Shown here: in pieces, positions 9,322 through 19,919 of the stretch
How positions within the stretch are numbered: position 1 is the first letter of the stretch
Layout: the number at the start of each line of letters is the position of its first letter
Assembly (NCBI GenBank): GCA_009859145.1
Contig: VRVR01000014.1
Coordinates: 251,618-315,617, forward strand
DNA from: Andalucia godoyi
Taxonomy: Eukaryota; Discoba; Jakobea; Jakobida; Andaluciidae
Length of the DNA stretch: 64,000 nt
Direction: 5' to 3'
Program-made: the position numbers and the translations under genes
Notes under the pieces: generated by a model
Told to the model about the DNA's origin: nothing
Seen by the model: only the letters and a program-made list of their open reading frames with translations
The model's database searches: none

Positions 9322-10575
9322 ATGGCCGGTGAACTGATCGTTACACAGGATCACTCTGCTGCTGCAGACGCCACAATTGCACAATCTTCGAGTCTTTCGT
9401 TGGACGCTGCGGTCGAAGCGCTTTTGGCGACTGAGAAGATTGCGCGTCTCGGAAACGACATTGCATCCACCACAAAACTCTCGGTGGCGATTGTTAAGAG
9501 GTGCGTTGCGGAGAACGCGTGGGAGGTATTGAATGAGAATGTTCTTGTACTTTCGAAAAGACGTGGCCAATTCAAAGAAACCATGAAAGCCATTGTTCAA
9601 GAGTGCATGCAGTATCTTGCGACGCTGGAAGGTGCTCGGAAGAAAGCTCTCATTTCGGTCCTGCAGTCTGTCTGCGAGGGAAAGATCCATCTCGAACTTG
9701 AAAGAGCAACGCTGGTCAAAACTCTTGCTGCAATCCGAGAGGCTGAAGGGGATTTGAGTGGCGCCGCCGAAATCATTCAGGAAGTCGCCGTCGAAACTGT
9801 CGGGTCCATGGAAAAGACCGACAAGATAGAATTTGTATTGGAGCAAATGAGACTTGTTCTCACGGTGAAAGACTTCGTTCGGGCTGGAATCTTGTCGAAG
9901 AAGGTCACAAAGAAGGCTCTTGAGGATCAAGCGGACACTCTGAAGATCAGATATTATATGCTGCTCCTGCAAATTTTGAACGAGAAAGATGATCATCTGG
10001 GCTGCGCAAATGCATACTTTGAAATCTACAACACGGATACTGTGAAGAATAACCTTGGTGAGCGAAAGTCTGCACTGCATTCGATTGTGAAAGAACTTGT
10101 TCTTGCAAAGTACGACAACCAACAGCAGGACATGGCTCGCCGGGTTTCCTTGGACCGTAATCTAGAAGATGACGCTCCGGAATTGAAGAAGCTTCTCGAT
10201 GGGTTCCTTGGAAAGGATCTCCTGGACGGCAACAAAGTGTTCTTAATTGTTGGAAATCCAGCTGTCCAAAAACGTGTTGTTGAACATAACATTCGTGTTA
10301 TCTCCTCTTACTACACTCGATGCACGCTTGATCGCCTCGGTCAATTAATCCATTTGTCTCCTGACGAAGCCGAACGGTCGCTGTGCGAGATGGTGAGCAA
10401 CAAGGACGTGTTTGCTCGTGTTGACCGGCTTTCTCGAGTTGTCGTGTTCAAGAAGTCAGAAGCCGCGAATGAAGTCATGGACGCCTGGGCGTCTCGAGTT
10501 TCGCAAGTATTTGAACTTGTAGATAAGTGCAATCATCTCATTCACAAGGAGAATATGGTTCACAAGATTGCGTAA
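9322..10575 (+). CDS. RPN5: RPN5/PSMD12, 26S proteasome lid subunit
   Basis: Non-ATPase lid subunit of the 26S proteasome regulatory particle, which recognises and deubiquitinates substrates. The 417-residue product starts at the ATG in MAGELIV. It shows the helical N-terminal half with the RPN5-typical stretch LSKRRGQFKETMKAIVQECM and a C-terminal PCI domain (about residues 260-400) including RVVEHNIRVISSYYTRCTL and LDRLGQLIHLSPDEAE, followed by the VYAKVDRLSRVVVF-like winged-helix strand. Length and order agree with animal and yeast Rpn5 (about 445-456), slightly short at the C-terminus. No intron. Confidence 0.93.
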   Translation: MAGELIVTQDHSAAADATIAQSSSLSLDAAVEALLATEKIARLGNDIASTTKLSVAIVKRCVAENAWEVLNENVLVLSKRRGQFKETMKAIVQECMQYLATLEGARKKALISVLQSVCEGKIHLELERATLVKTLAAIREAEGDLSGAAEIIQEVAVETVGSMEKTDKIEFVLEQMRLVLTVKDFVRAGILSKKVTKKALEDQADTLKIRYYMLLLQILNEKDDHLGCANAYFEIYNTDTVKNNLGERKSALHSIVKELVLAKYDNQQQDMARRVSLDRNLEDDAPELKKLLDGFLGKDLLDGNKVFLIVGNPAVQKRVVEHNIRVISSYYTRCTLDRLGQLIHLSPDEAERSLCEMVSNKDVFARVDRLSRVVVFKKSEAANEVMDAWASRVSQVFELVDKCNHLIHKENMVHKIA

Positions 10576-10807
10576 GGTCGGCTTCTGCTTTCCATCCGAC
10601 CAGAACCAAGCCCATAAAATGTCTTTCTATTTTTCTCATCGCTTGTACACCCCTCCCGCCCTCCAGCTTGATTCGTTTTCAGATTCCTTTTTGCTGTTGT
10701 TTTTTCCCCCCGCCCCTTTGGTGAACGGGATTTCGGTAGAGTCTGTCGTCTCCGGTTTATCCCTCATACACTTGCTATTGCACTGGCATGCGCGCTATGC
10801 GATCTGT

Positions 10808-11959
10808 ATGATGAAACCATCGACTTCAAATTCGAAATCCAGTCTTCAGTTCAAGACCGTCGACGAGGTGCTGCATTCTGAAGATGACATCATAGGAGGT
10901 CATTACTGCCCGACTGCGCTCCTCGGGTCTGGTGCTTTCTCCTTGGTTCTAGCCGCTGTGGAACAGAAAACACAAGATCCTGTTGCCATAAAGGTCATAC
11001 AATCTTCTTTTTCCCCCGTCGGTCAACAGGAGGTCAACATCATGCAAACAATAGCGTCGCTTCCGCATTACGACATTTCCAGAATTGTCAGGTTCCAAGA
11101 GTCTTTTGTGCATGACGGGCACGTTTGCCTTGTTTTCGAACGCCTTTCTACTCCAGTTTCTTCGATGAAAATGAACTTCAACAGCTGGAAACGAGCGCTG
11201 CATGACACTCTCTGCGGGCTCGCATTTTTGCATTGCAATCAGTTTGTGCATGCAGACTTGAAGCCGGAAAACATTTTGGCGGATGGGCATGGAGGATTCA
11301 AAATTGCAGATCTCGGAAATTCTTTCCCTTTGTCGCAGAAACATCTTTATTTTGACGACTTTGATCTGCAGACCCCGGCATATCGTGCGCCAGAAATCTT
11401 GCACCGAAGCCGTGACTTTGGTGTGAAGGTTGATGTGTGGTCCGCAGGCATTGTGTTCCTGAATTTGTTGAAGAGACACGACCTGGTGACCTTTCCTCCT
11501 GATATCGCACATGTCGATTCGTCACTTCATATGCCCTCAGTCCTGTCACGATTACTTGTCGGATCGGAATGGGACCTTCTGAAATCGCTTTTTCACGGTT
11601 TGTTGTGTGCGGATCCTGCGTCTCGCCATTCTTCCTCTCAAGCTGTTTTTCACCCGTTCTTCCGGGAATTGAATCCGTATGTTTCTTTTTTGTGCACAGC
11701 TCCGATTCTTCCTGACATTCCAAAGGATGACGCGGAGTTGTTGCCTGAAGATGCTCCGTCGGTCCTCGATGCAGAGCCTCCTCCAAAAAAAGCAAAACTT
11801 CTGGAGGAATACGGGATACGATTGAACCCAAACACGACAACAGTGATATCGACACGCCTTTATTCTACAGATGAGCTATCCAATTCATTTCAATCCGAAG
11901 TATCGTCGCAACTTGTTCACGATGCCGAACATTTGAGCCAGGAACTTCAATTAATGTGA
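10808..11959 (+). CDS. CMGC-type protein kinase (DYRK/HIPK/SRPK-like)
   Basis: 383 residues, almost all kinase domain. Visible motifs: glycine loop LGSGAFSLV (about residue 39), catalytic lysine VAIKVI (about 60), catalytic loop HADLKPENIL, magnesium loop DLGNS in place of DFG, activation segment ending TPAYRAPEIL, and DVWSAGIVFLNLL. HxDLKPENI is typical of DYRK/HIPK, and DLGN of SRPK and relatives, so the subfamily stays open. The frame is open further upstream and includes an ATG at 10619. I prefer 10808 because the upstream part is hydrophobic and unlike a kinase. Its last 13 bases overlap the end of the convergent neighbour's coding sequence. Confidence 0.85.
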   Translation: MMKPSTSNSKSSLQFKTVDEVLHSEDDIIGGHYCPTALLGSGAFSLVLAAVEQKTQDPVAIKVIQSSFSPVGQQEVNIMQTIASLPHYDISRIVRFQESFVHDGHVCLVFERLSTPVSSMKMNFNSWKRALHDTLCGLAFLHCNQFVHADLKPENILADGHGGFKIADLGNSFPLSQKHLYFDDFDLQTPAYRAPEILHRSRDFGVKVDVWSAGIVFLNLLKRHDLVTFPPDIAHVDSSLHMPSVLSRLLVGSEWDLLKSLFHGLLCADPASRHSSSQAVFHPFFRELNPYVSFLCTAPILPDIPKDDAELLPEDAPSVLDAEPPPKKAKLLEEYGIRLNPNTTTVISTRLYSTDELSNSFQSEVSSQLVHDAEHLSQELQLM

Positions 11960-12303
11960 CCCGCTAACTCCCGTTGCCTACTCTCCTCCGCCAACGAAGA
12001 GCGAACAGCGCGCAGGAATCGGGTGTGCAACTCGGAGTTTGAATCTGCGTGCCTCATCAGTCTCTGCGCGATGAAGTTGACAGGGTTGACAGTTTGAGAC
12101 CCAACTACCGGTGCCATTTTGGAATTGTGGTCGTCATATGCCGATGCTTCCGATTCGATCAAGGACGCCAGGTCTTGCAGAGCAGGAATCAGGCGGGGAA
12201 ACACATTGGACTGAAGATACGTTTCGTCAAGACCTCCGTTCGACAGCATTGAGGACACTGAAGCAGAGATTGCAGAAAGTATTTGCTTTTCAGATTCATT
12301 CAT
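11947..12303 (-). CDS. Small Dpy-30/RIIa-motif-like protein
   Basis: 118 residues. A central pair of segments, VFPRLIPALQDLASLI and NPVNFIAQRLMRHAD, resembles the Dpy-30/RIIa dimerisation-docking motif, in which two short helices of this kind form an X-shaped bundle that binds amphipathic anchor helices. The spacing between the two is longer than usual because of an insert of about 20 residues. It is transcribed toward the kinase gene, and the two coding regions overlap by 13 bases. The family assignment rests on pattern resemblance only. Confidence 0.6.
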   Translation of the reverse strand: MNESEKQILSAISASVSSMLSNGGLDETYLQSNVFPRLIPALQDLASLIESEASAYDDHNSKMAPVVGSQTVNPVNFIAQRLMRHADSNSELHTRFLRAVRSSLAEESRQRELAGHIN

Positions 12304-15300
12304 GACGGTATGCTGTGTGAGGACCTTTGCGTGCGATCTTTATGAGTCTTGAATTCGGACAACGTTTCTCAGAAAAAAAGGAATTCGTTTCATTTTGTCA
12401 ACGTTCAATCGATGAAAAAAGGTTTTTCAAGGTCGACAATTATCGATCTCGGTTTTTGAAATTTTTCTCAACTACTGTTGCTTTCCACCGTCAATTGTCA
12501 AATGCTGCATATCTTCTTCTTCTTTTGTTGTTGTCCTTTGTATTTGTTTTCTCCCGACAAGCAACGGTGAATCGAGTATGGCAGTTACCCCAAAGGAGCC
12601 AATAAGCGACCTCTCTCAAGTGGTTGTTTGTTTGCGTTCTCCTCTTCGGATGGTGACACAGTCATGCAAGCCGTTCGTCACGCAAAAACATAAAGTCGAT
12701 CGTTCGATGCCGCATCCACGCCCATTGAGACACTGCGATACTTGCGCGCGAAAATAAAAATGGAACATCACTTCCGCAACCCTCGGTACTCGATGCTCGG
12801 TTGACGAGACTTGCAATCGGACTGGGCAATTTTTCTGCCCTGGCCTGCGCCGTATCGCTGGTCTTGCCACGGAGAATGTTTTTGTTGGCTCCTCTCTGAA
12901 TGTACAGCATGTCTCTGATGTAATATACTCATCAACCATCACATCAAGTGGAGGCCGGTAACAAGATGTTACTGCGCTCGAGCTCGACAATTCGAGTTCG
13001 CCGCTGCGCTTGACACAGACTCCGCATCGTCAGGAGCCCCCACGAGAGAACGATCGTCAGCAGGACCCACAGGCATGCAGAAGACAAAGTCCCTATAATT
13101 GCTACTGTGACCACATACATCCGTTCGTCGGAGTCTCCAAGAACGAGCAGGAGTTCCAAGACACTCTGAGGCACACCTCCATGTTTCGAGTGTGCCTGTC
13201 CTGTGTGGTACAGCAGCCGTGCTGTGCATCGACGACTGGAAGGATACATCCCTGTGGTCGCGCTTGTCAAGCTATTCGAAGACGTGAGACTCCACAAAGG
13301 AGATTCGTCTTTGATATGGAAACGCTTCCACACTTCTATCGTTTGCAATAAGGATTCGATCCGTGATCGGTTATCGAAAGATGGCAGTATGTGTCTATAC
13401 ATTTTTTAATACTGAGGCAGTGCACGCAGTTGTTTCGTCGCTTCTGGCAAGAAGATCCGATCTATGTACAGCATTCACCAAATATGAACAGATTATGCTG
13501 CATCAGAGATAGGGGGAAACGTCCATACACTCGCAGGAGAAATGCTCATGTTATGGCTGATGAAGCAATCAGTGCGGCGAAAGCATGGCTGACGCACTGC
13601 GAAACACTAATGATGCATTCCAACAGAGAGGAAAGTTGTTCCATGTCAGCAGCACTACCTGCAAACCGCTCGTCACGCTCTCGAACTCGGCTGGAATAAT
13701 TCACGGCTCACAGAAGAGGATGCGTAGCATTAAAGAAAACAGAATCAAAAATGGATGAAAATTACTTAGATGCGTCCTGCAACGTCAACAAAGACTTAAC
13801 TCCCGTCCAGGTGCCAATTCAAAAAACCAGACAATTAGATAACTTGTCCTTGTAACAAGCGGTATGAGGATTGTCTTCCAACTGCACATCATGCACCCCA
13901 ACACAATGCAATAAGTGTCAAGTGAAACGAATTTTTACAAGCCTTGTCGGCAGAACGTGCTTTATCAGCAGTGACATCAAAGATCCGAATTGCAGGTAAG
14001 TGACAACGTATGCAGCGCTTGCGATTTCGATTCTCCGGAGCACTAGCATCGTCTTTTGCAGAGAGTCAGAAGCTTCGACGTTTGATGAAAGCACTCGTAT
14101 TTCCAGCCTGAATGCGCTTCATAAGTCTTTTTCAACAGGATCAACAGTTCGAATGAGGACTCGGCGTCTTGTTAAAGCAGCTTTGACACTGTGATTCTCC
14201 TGACCTGATGACGTCGAATGCGATGTTCCACAAAGGTCTGCGTTCTTGGAAATAGGAATGCAACACGCTGTTTCTCACGATGTGCAGCTCACGTTCCTCC
14301 TGCGGAGCTGGACATGCGGTTTGCTCGCGACGATTTCTTTTTTTTCAGCTCCGACACCCTTCACTGCAGTCATTCGGAATAGGCGAGTGCGTAGTTGCAT
14401 CCAGGCATGTCGGAGCGACAGTGAGGTCCCGTTCGTTGGATTTTTGTTGTGATTCAAGTTCTGTTTCCCGAAATAGTGATCACCTATTTTGTGCAAGTGC
14501 CCAAGACTAGTGTTTTCTTCCCCCTTTTCGGATACCATCGGAAACTTTTCAGAATGTCCCGTGTTTTGTTGGCAGTTTTCATCCCTGTCAATCTTTATCC
14601 ACCGGAAGTTTCTTTTTACAGAATAGTGTTGCGCTGGAATTCATTTGTTAGATTGGCTGTTTTTAACGTCCTTGCCCAACAATTCCAGCGTGTCATATTT
14701 TTAGCATGCAGGTTATTTATCACCGAGTCAGCTCTTTTGTTCATGACATTGGTTTTTCATACTGTCGTCGTTGTGTTCAAGGATTGTAGGGTTTTTGTTC
14801 TTCTGTTTCGGATACTCAAAAGTGCCATTTCAGCGTGTCAAGTAAGGATTAACCTACCAGTTCGCTTGTCCTCGTAGCGAGAATGATAATCCACTTTTCC
14901 AGTCGTGCCTGAGTTCTTGTGTGTTTTTGCGCACAGTCTGTCATTCTATTTCACGTTTCATTTGTCCTTCAGTCGCTGTTGTGCTTGAATTACACGTTAC
15001 CCTCCCTCAACTGCTCTCTTTCTAAAAGAGTCGGGATGCTGCGTCAGTGAAGTCGATGTGAGACAACGTCATTTGATATATCCATTTGTCTCTTCCTGCC
15101 GTGGGACGGAAGAGTGTTTCTTTGTTACGGATGAAGGTGTGTGTCTGTGAGATGTGATAGCGTTGACGCAGCTTTTCACTGGGGCTGCAGCACTATGTTG
15201 CCGCCTGGAAATCTGGTGCATGATGGTCATTAGAGAATCTCAGATAACGCTTTGTGGTATATCCGAAGTGCACGGCCTGACTGTCGCCTGGTGTGTTCTT

Positions 15301-15911
15301 GCGAATTAGAGTCATTTCAAGATGATTTGAGAGTGGTGTAGCGACTGACTGTACTGCCTGTCGACTTGCTCAAACGTAACTTTGCCATAACAGTGGACTT
15401 TTCTTCTTCTTCTTCTGACATTAAACACAGGATAATGGTAGTTGGTGAAGCATGTTGGGTCTCCGATTGGGACTACTCACCCATGTACTAGATGGTGTCG
15501 CACCCAAGAGACCCCATAATCTGCAAGTATGTTTCGACGACCTACTTAAGGGCAAGTAAGACGTGCACGTTGCAAAACACACACTCGGTCCTATCAAGAA
15601 AGAGAAAAAGAAAGGAAAAAAAGAAGAAAACAAAGAAGAAAATCAAAACCAGAGGAAAAATCAGAGTGGGAAACAGAACGCGAAATCTCAGAAGTGCGAG
15701 AGCGAATAGAGGCAGACGCCATACTTACAATCAATTGACGCTTCTTTGCTCTTTACAGTGGGAGGCTGTTCACTTCCACTTTCCGGCGTTGTGAACTTCC
15801 AAAACCATCTCGTGTATCTTGTTTTTCTTGGTTCTCCTGCGTTCTTCACACACATGCGACCCATGCGCTAGCTAGAACAAAGCATCCAAATAGGCCGCTG
15901 ACCACACAATC
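12304..15911. other. Gene-poor 3.6-kb block with broken open stretches
   Basis: No long gene reads through. On the minus strand an open stretch at 12944-13402 encodes a convincing membrane span (MYVVTVAIIGTLSSACLWVL and following residues). A further minus-strand frame from about 14230 down to 13380 is mostly open but carries several stops. The plus strand has a good donor AG|GTAAGT at about 13998 and a hydrophobic ORF at 14554-14877. This could be a decayed membrane-protein gene, or a multi-exon gene whose splicing I cannot resolve. The block has no simple-repeat tracts as long as those elsewhere, apart from an A-rich run near 15600. Confidence 0.4.
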
Positions 15912-17663
15912 ATGATATGGAGAGTTGGCGTCTTCCTGGTTTTCCTTTGTTGCTCAATCTGCTTCTTACCACAGTGTGCCCGGTGCCTCGAGGACTCTCA
16001 CGCTTTTTCGAGTTCCGATGCTGTTTCTGTTTTTGCGAACAAGGTTGCACCGTCTCATAACCCCCAAGAGACGTATTATTTCTTTTCGCTTCCTTGGTGC
16101 ACACCTTCTGTCTCCAGAGAGAAGAGGTCCAGTCTTGGAGAAGCAATCCAGGGCATTCGGCTGGTTGATACGGGGATTTCAATTCCGTTCCGCCAGGAAG
16201 TGAGATCCACGGTTGTTTGCAGGAAGTCATTTTCCGAGGAAGAAGTAGATGCATTTTTGCATGCAGTAGAGCAAAATTATTGGTTTGAATTGTACATAGA
16301 CGACCTCCCAGTTTGGGGATTTGTTGGTGCGGAAAAGGACCGGCATTCGTACCTGTTTTCTCATTGGCACTTTGATCTCGGATCAAACCAAGACAAGATT
16401 GTCGAGGTCAATCTCACTGTGTCGAAAGCGATTCTTGTCAATTCGCCACAAGTGCAGTTTACGTATTCCGCCGCGTGGTTTGACTCCGATGTTTCCTACG
16501 AGGACAGGATGTCTCGGCATTTGGACCGCGCGTTTTTTGAACAAAGCATCCACTGGGCAGCGATTCACAATTCGTTTATGGTTGTTGCAATTGTTGCCGG
16601 GGTCGTGTTATTTATACTGCATCGGACTCTGAAAATTGATGTCGCGCGATTCAAGAACGAGGTTGAAAGCCAGCTGCCCTCCGAAATTCTTGCCGACGAC
16701 TCGGGATGGAAGCAACTTGGGGGCGATGTGATGCGGAGACCCAAGCATCTGGAATTTTTATGTGCATGTATTGGATCTGGTGCACAACTGTGTATAATGG
16801 TGCTACTCACGATCATTGCTGCTTTTTTGGGCAATCTTCACTATACTCGAGGTTCCATTGTCAATGCGTGGATCGCGTTTTTTGTCCTGACCGAAATCAT
16901 CTCGGGCTTCTTTTCTGGCTATTACTACTGTTTGTATAATCAGCCGATGTGGATTCGAAATGCACTAATCACTGCGTCTCTGTTTCCGGCTTGTTGCGGG
17001 GGTGTTGCTGTGTTTGTCAATATCTTTGCTGTCATGTATGGTTCGTCGGCTGCGATTCCGTCACTCACGATGCTTAGTATTTTTGCGTTGTGGATATTCT
17101 TTGCGCTGCCGATGGTACTTGTTGGCACTCTGAGTGGCCGTGTCCTTGCAAAACGCGCCTACGATCCGGAGTTGATGCGAGTGTGTGCCATTCCCAGACG
17201 AATTCCAGAAAAATCGACGCTTTTGCAGTCTTGGGTCCTGATTGCAGGATCCGGAGCCGTCCAGTTCTTTGGAATCTTCATGGAGCTGTACTTTATCTTT
17301 ACTAGCTTTTGGAACTATAAGCTGTATTATGTGTACGGCTTCATGTTGCTTGTGTTTCTCGCTCTTGTGGTTATCTGTGCGTGTGCTGTCACTGCAGCGA
17401 CGTTTCTTCACCTCAATTCAGAGGATCATCGTTGGCAGTGGTTTTCCTTCGCAGCCGGTGCGTCTGTTGGGGTCTATGTCTTTTCGTACTCTGCGTATTA
17501 CTACAGAGTGCACACCGAAATGCGCGGAGCTTTTCAGTTTGTCTTCTTTTTTGGGTACAGTGGTCTGTTTTCGTGTGTCATTGGCCTTCTATGTGGCACC
17601 ATTGGTTTCTTATCGTCCAAGTATTTTGTGGAAAAGATATACAGAAACCTGAAAGCAGATTGA
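15912..17663 (+). CDS. TM9SF/nonaspanin family endomembrane protein
   Basis: 583 residues. A signal peptide at residues 1-25 is followed by a lumenal domain with the family-typical ETYYFFSLPWC and FELYIDDLPVWGFVG motifs, a first membrane span at about residue 220 (FMVVAIVAGVVLFILH), a cytosolic loop containing WKQLGGDVMRRP, and eight more spans. The protein ends in LKAD, matching the C-terminal KxD signal that known TM9 proteins use for COPI binding and Golgi retention. Length is typical of the TM9SF3-like subgroup. Nonaspanins act in sorting and adhesion in the Golgi and endosomes. The exact paralogue is unclear. Confidence 0.93.
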   Translation: MIWRVGVFLVFLCCSICFLPQCARCLEDSHAFSSSDAVSVFANKVAPSHNPQETYYFFSLPWCTPSVSREKRSSLGEAIQGIRLVDTGISIPFRQEVRSTVVCRKSFSEEEVDAFLHAVEQNYWFELYIDDLPVWGFVGAEKDRHSYLFSHWHFDLGSNQDKIVEVNLTVSKAILVNSPQVQFTYSAAWFDSDVSYEDRMSRHLDRAFFEQSIHWAAIHNSFMVVAIVAGVVLFILHRTLKIDVARFKNEVESQLPSEILADDSGWKQLGGDVMRRPKHLEFLCACIGSGAQLCIMVLLTIIAAFLGNLHYTRGSIVNAWIAFFVLTEIISGFFSGYYYCLYNQPMWIRNALITASLFPACCGGVAVFVNIFAVMYGSSAAIPSLTMLSIFALWIFFALPMVLVGTLSGRVLAKRAYDPELMRVCAIPRRIPEKSTLLQSWVLIAGSGAVQFFGIFMELYFIFTSFWNYKLYYVYGFMLLVFLALVVICACAVTAATFLHLNSEDHRWQWFSFAAGASVGVYVFSYSAYYYRVHTEMRGAFQFVFFFGYSGLFSCVIGLLCGTIGFLSSKYFVEKIYRNLKAD

Positions 17664-17867
17664 TAAACAATGATGTTCATTTTGAATGGAGCAATGAAGC
17701 AGGGGCAGGAGTACTTTGGAAAAAAAGATACAAAAAAAAAGGACTTGAGAAATGAGTTACCTACAAACCGGACGAAACAAAAGGTCGGCAAAAACGACAC
17801 CAGCCAGTGATGTGAAGCGTTCTGCCCAAGGGTCCACTTCCAAGAAGAACAAGCACACAGGACATCT

Positions 17868-17975
17868 TTAGGATGATTGGGAGCGCTTTCTGGAATAGGC
17901 TCCAAGACCTGCAAAGATCATGACGAGGCCAATAAAAATACCAACAACGATTGCAATAGCGTCTCCGGCGTCCAT
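17868..17975 (-). CDS. 35-residue single-span membrane microprotein
   Basis: An ATG-initiated ORF of 35 codons plus stop. It has an acidic N-terminus (MDAGDA), one 20-residue hydrophobic span rich in Ile/Val/Gly (AIVVGIFIGLVMIFAG), and a short basic Ser-rich tail (YSRKRSQSS). The arrangement is exactly that of small integral membrane proteins and would place the tail in the cytosol by the positive-inside rule. It sits between the 3' ends of the TM9 and USP genes, in space otherwise unexplained. No family is recognised. The composition is far from what random sequence here would give, but its expression is unknown. Confidence 0.5.
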   Translation of the reverse strand: MDAGDAIAIVVGIFIGLVMIFAGLGAYSRKRSQSS

Positions 17976-18420
17976 GGTGTTATAGCAGTCCTTTGGGGGA
18001 TACACTGTGAGATACACTGTGAGAAAGATGCAGAAAAACCAAAATGAAGTAAAAACAGAAAGCTAACAACAATAAAAAAATAGGGGAAATTCCCTCCAGA
18101 GTTTTTGGAAATGCTCTCGGTTTCTTCTGGAACTTGGGCTTTTTGCAAAATCCGCTAACCCTTGCTGCAACCCTCAACAGTGTCCGTCCAATTCCTGAGG
18201 GTCTGATTGTTCAACTACAGCCGATTCCTCCTGTCTCTCCCACCCAAAAGATAAATGTCTTCCTGGGGTCGGAAATAAGGGAGAAAGAGGGAAGGGGGGT
18301 GAAGGGGGAAGAAAGATGAGATATGCACAGACATACTTTGCGTGATAATATACATCATAGCATATAGAGTACAGAGGGATATTCATCCGAGGAATAAGTG
18401 ACAGCAACGAGTAAAAAGAG
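17976..18420. other. Space upstream of the microprotein and downstream of USP12/46
   Basis: 445 bases. It holds a direct duplication GATACACTGTGA x2 at about 18000-18022, A-rich runs, and a purine-rich stretch at 18275-18316. No gene is supported. Confidence 0.4.
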
Positions 18421-19548
18421 CTACCTCACTTCTTGGTGAACAGCCGGGTTGATGACAGATATTGGCATCGAAGCTCTTCTTGACATGTCGACGGGGCAAT
18501 CCAGTGCTTCGAAGAACAACAAGTAGCCGGTTTCTGTAGTTCCTGTCGTTTCGTGCGGAAGTCCAAACACTGATTCAACTTCGCTTTCATCGATCAGTTC
18601 TGCGGATCCGTCATCGAAAAGGATCCAGTGATCTTGAGACTTAATCATTGAAATGTAGTGTCCATGGTTCGGACCAGACCCAATGTGGACCACAACAGCA
18701 AACAGCGAATAGAGAATGTCGTCGGCACTGTTAAAATCTGGCCCGCCCCCATCTGTTTCAATCGTGTTCACAAGTCTCAGTTCGTGCGGAAACACAACCC
18801 TGTAAGACAGTTTTTTGAATCTCTGAAGCTGTTCTACATACTTGAAACGCTTCAAATGAATCGCAAGGATTTTTGGGAGCTTCTTCACACATATTCTCTT
18901 CTGAGCTTCTTGAAGAGACGCACATTTGTCACAATGAAACTTGTTGTTTCGAGCCAGCATTTCCACCGAAGAAAACGATCTCAAGCAGGCGGTTAGAGAG
19001 CAATTCTGCTGGACATCGACGGAAAGATCAAAGCACATTTCATCTCGAGAAGTGACTGTTTCACAGGTAAGGCACTTCGTTTCCGAGGTCAGCGTCCCTG
19101 CAAACAGATCGTGCACCCACGAACGGATTTCCAGCAGACTCGCTGTGTTTCCATTTGCCTTTTCCTGCTTCTGAAGATATTCAGCAACGTCGTTGATCAA
19201 GAAATTAAAAAATTCATGAGCATCTTGCTGAGCATATCCACGGAAAAGCTCGTTTTCTTTCCGGAGTTTTTGAACAAACTTCCGTGGAGCAACAGACCCC
19301 GTCTTTTTCTTTGAAGAGTTAACTTGAACAAATAGATCTGCAAGACACCCAAGCAGCGTTTCGTCGTCCGATGGATGACGGTGTGCATACTCCAGGACTT
19401 TGTTGCGAAATGGGGCGCAATAATAAAGAGCTTGAAGGACAGAATTGCAGTAGCAAGTGTTCCCAAAATTCTCGAAGCCAAGGTAGTGTTCGTTTTCGGG
19501 AAAACTGGCCCCTAACGCCTTTTCTAGTTTAGATGGCTGTCCGCCCAT
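18421..19548 (-). CDS. Ubiquitin-specific protease, USP12/USP46 type
   Basis: 375 residues, the compact size of USP12/46. The Cys box is [17 protein letters not shown] (catalytic Cys at about residue 32). The finger and palm hold [20 protein letters not shown], two zinc-binding CxxC pairs (KCLTCE and FHCDKCAS), and the [16 protein letters not shown] strand. The His box is [12 protein letters not shown], with Asp in WILFDDG. In animals this enzyme is activated by the WD proteins UAF1/WDR48 and WDR20; neither is in the window. The N-terminus [10 protein letters not shown] fits an N-myristoylation pattern (Gly2, Ser6). A second ORF overlaps the start codon from upstream. Confidence 0.94.
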   Translation of the reverse strand: MGGQPSKLEKALGASFPENEHYLGFENFGNTCYCNSVLQALYYCAPFRNKVLEYAHRHPSDDETLLGCLADLFVQVNSSKKKTGSVAPRKFVQKLRKENELFRGYAQQDAHEFFNFLINDVAEYLQKQEKANGNTASLLEIRSWVHDLFAGTLTSETKCLTCETVTSRDEMCFDLSVDVQQNCSLTACLRSFSSVEMLARNNKFHCDKCASLQEAQKRICVKKLPKILAIHLKRFKYVEQLQRFKKLSYRVVFPHELRLVNTIETDGGGPDFNSADDILYSLFAVVVHIGSGPNHGHYISMIKSQDHWILFDDGSAELIDESEVESVFGLPHETTGTTETGYLLFFEALDCPVDMSRRASMPISVINPAVHQEVR

Positions 19549-19769
19549 GCGATTTTCTCAAATCTAAATTCACCAGGGAAAACAGGTCCAAAGTATTGTG
19601 CTGTAGGAATACACATGTCCATATCCTTGCGCTCATCATTAAATACCCAGACTTTTTGCTCGTGTTGAAAGATGTGTTGCGATGGTTGCTCATACGTTGT
19701 TTGCACTACAGTAGGTGCTGCGAATCTCGACAGAAAACCGAGAAGGTCACTCAAAAATGCTTCATTCAT
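19524..19769 (-). CDS. 81-residue ORF overlapping the USP12/46 start in another frame
   Basis: ATG-initiated ORF on the same strand as the protease gene. Its last 25 bases lie inside the protease coding region in a different frame. It has mixed composition (a [17 protein letters not shown] segment and [11 protein letters not shown] near the end) with no low complexity and looks protein-like, but no family is recognised. If both lie on one mRNA it would be an overlapping upstream ORF that suppresses USP translation. Otherwise it is a separate small gene with an overlapping 3' end. The rest of 19770-19919 is A/T-rich and empty. Confidence 0.4.
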   Translation of the reverse strand: MNEAFLSDLLGFLSRFAAPTVVQTTYEQPSQHIFQHEQKVWVFNDERKDMDMCIPTAQYFGPVFPGEFRFEKIAWADSHLN

Positions 19770-19919
19770 TCATTGTCGAGGCAACTCTTCTTTAAAAAAA
19801 GTAGCGTTTGTTATTTTTCGATCTGAGATGTTTTATAATATATAGAGGAACCACATGAGATGCAAAATTCGGAACCCCGTTTAATTAATTTAAAAAAATG
19901 CATCTCGAAGCGAGCGCGG

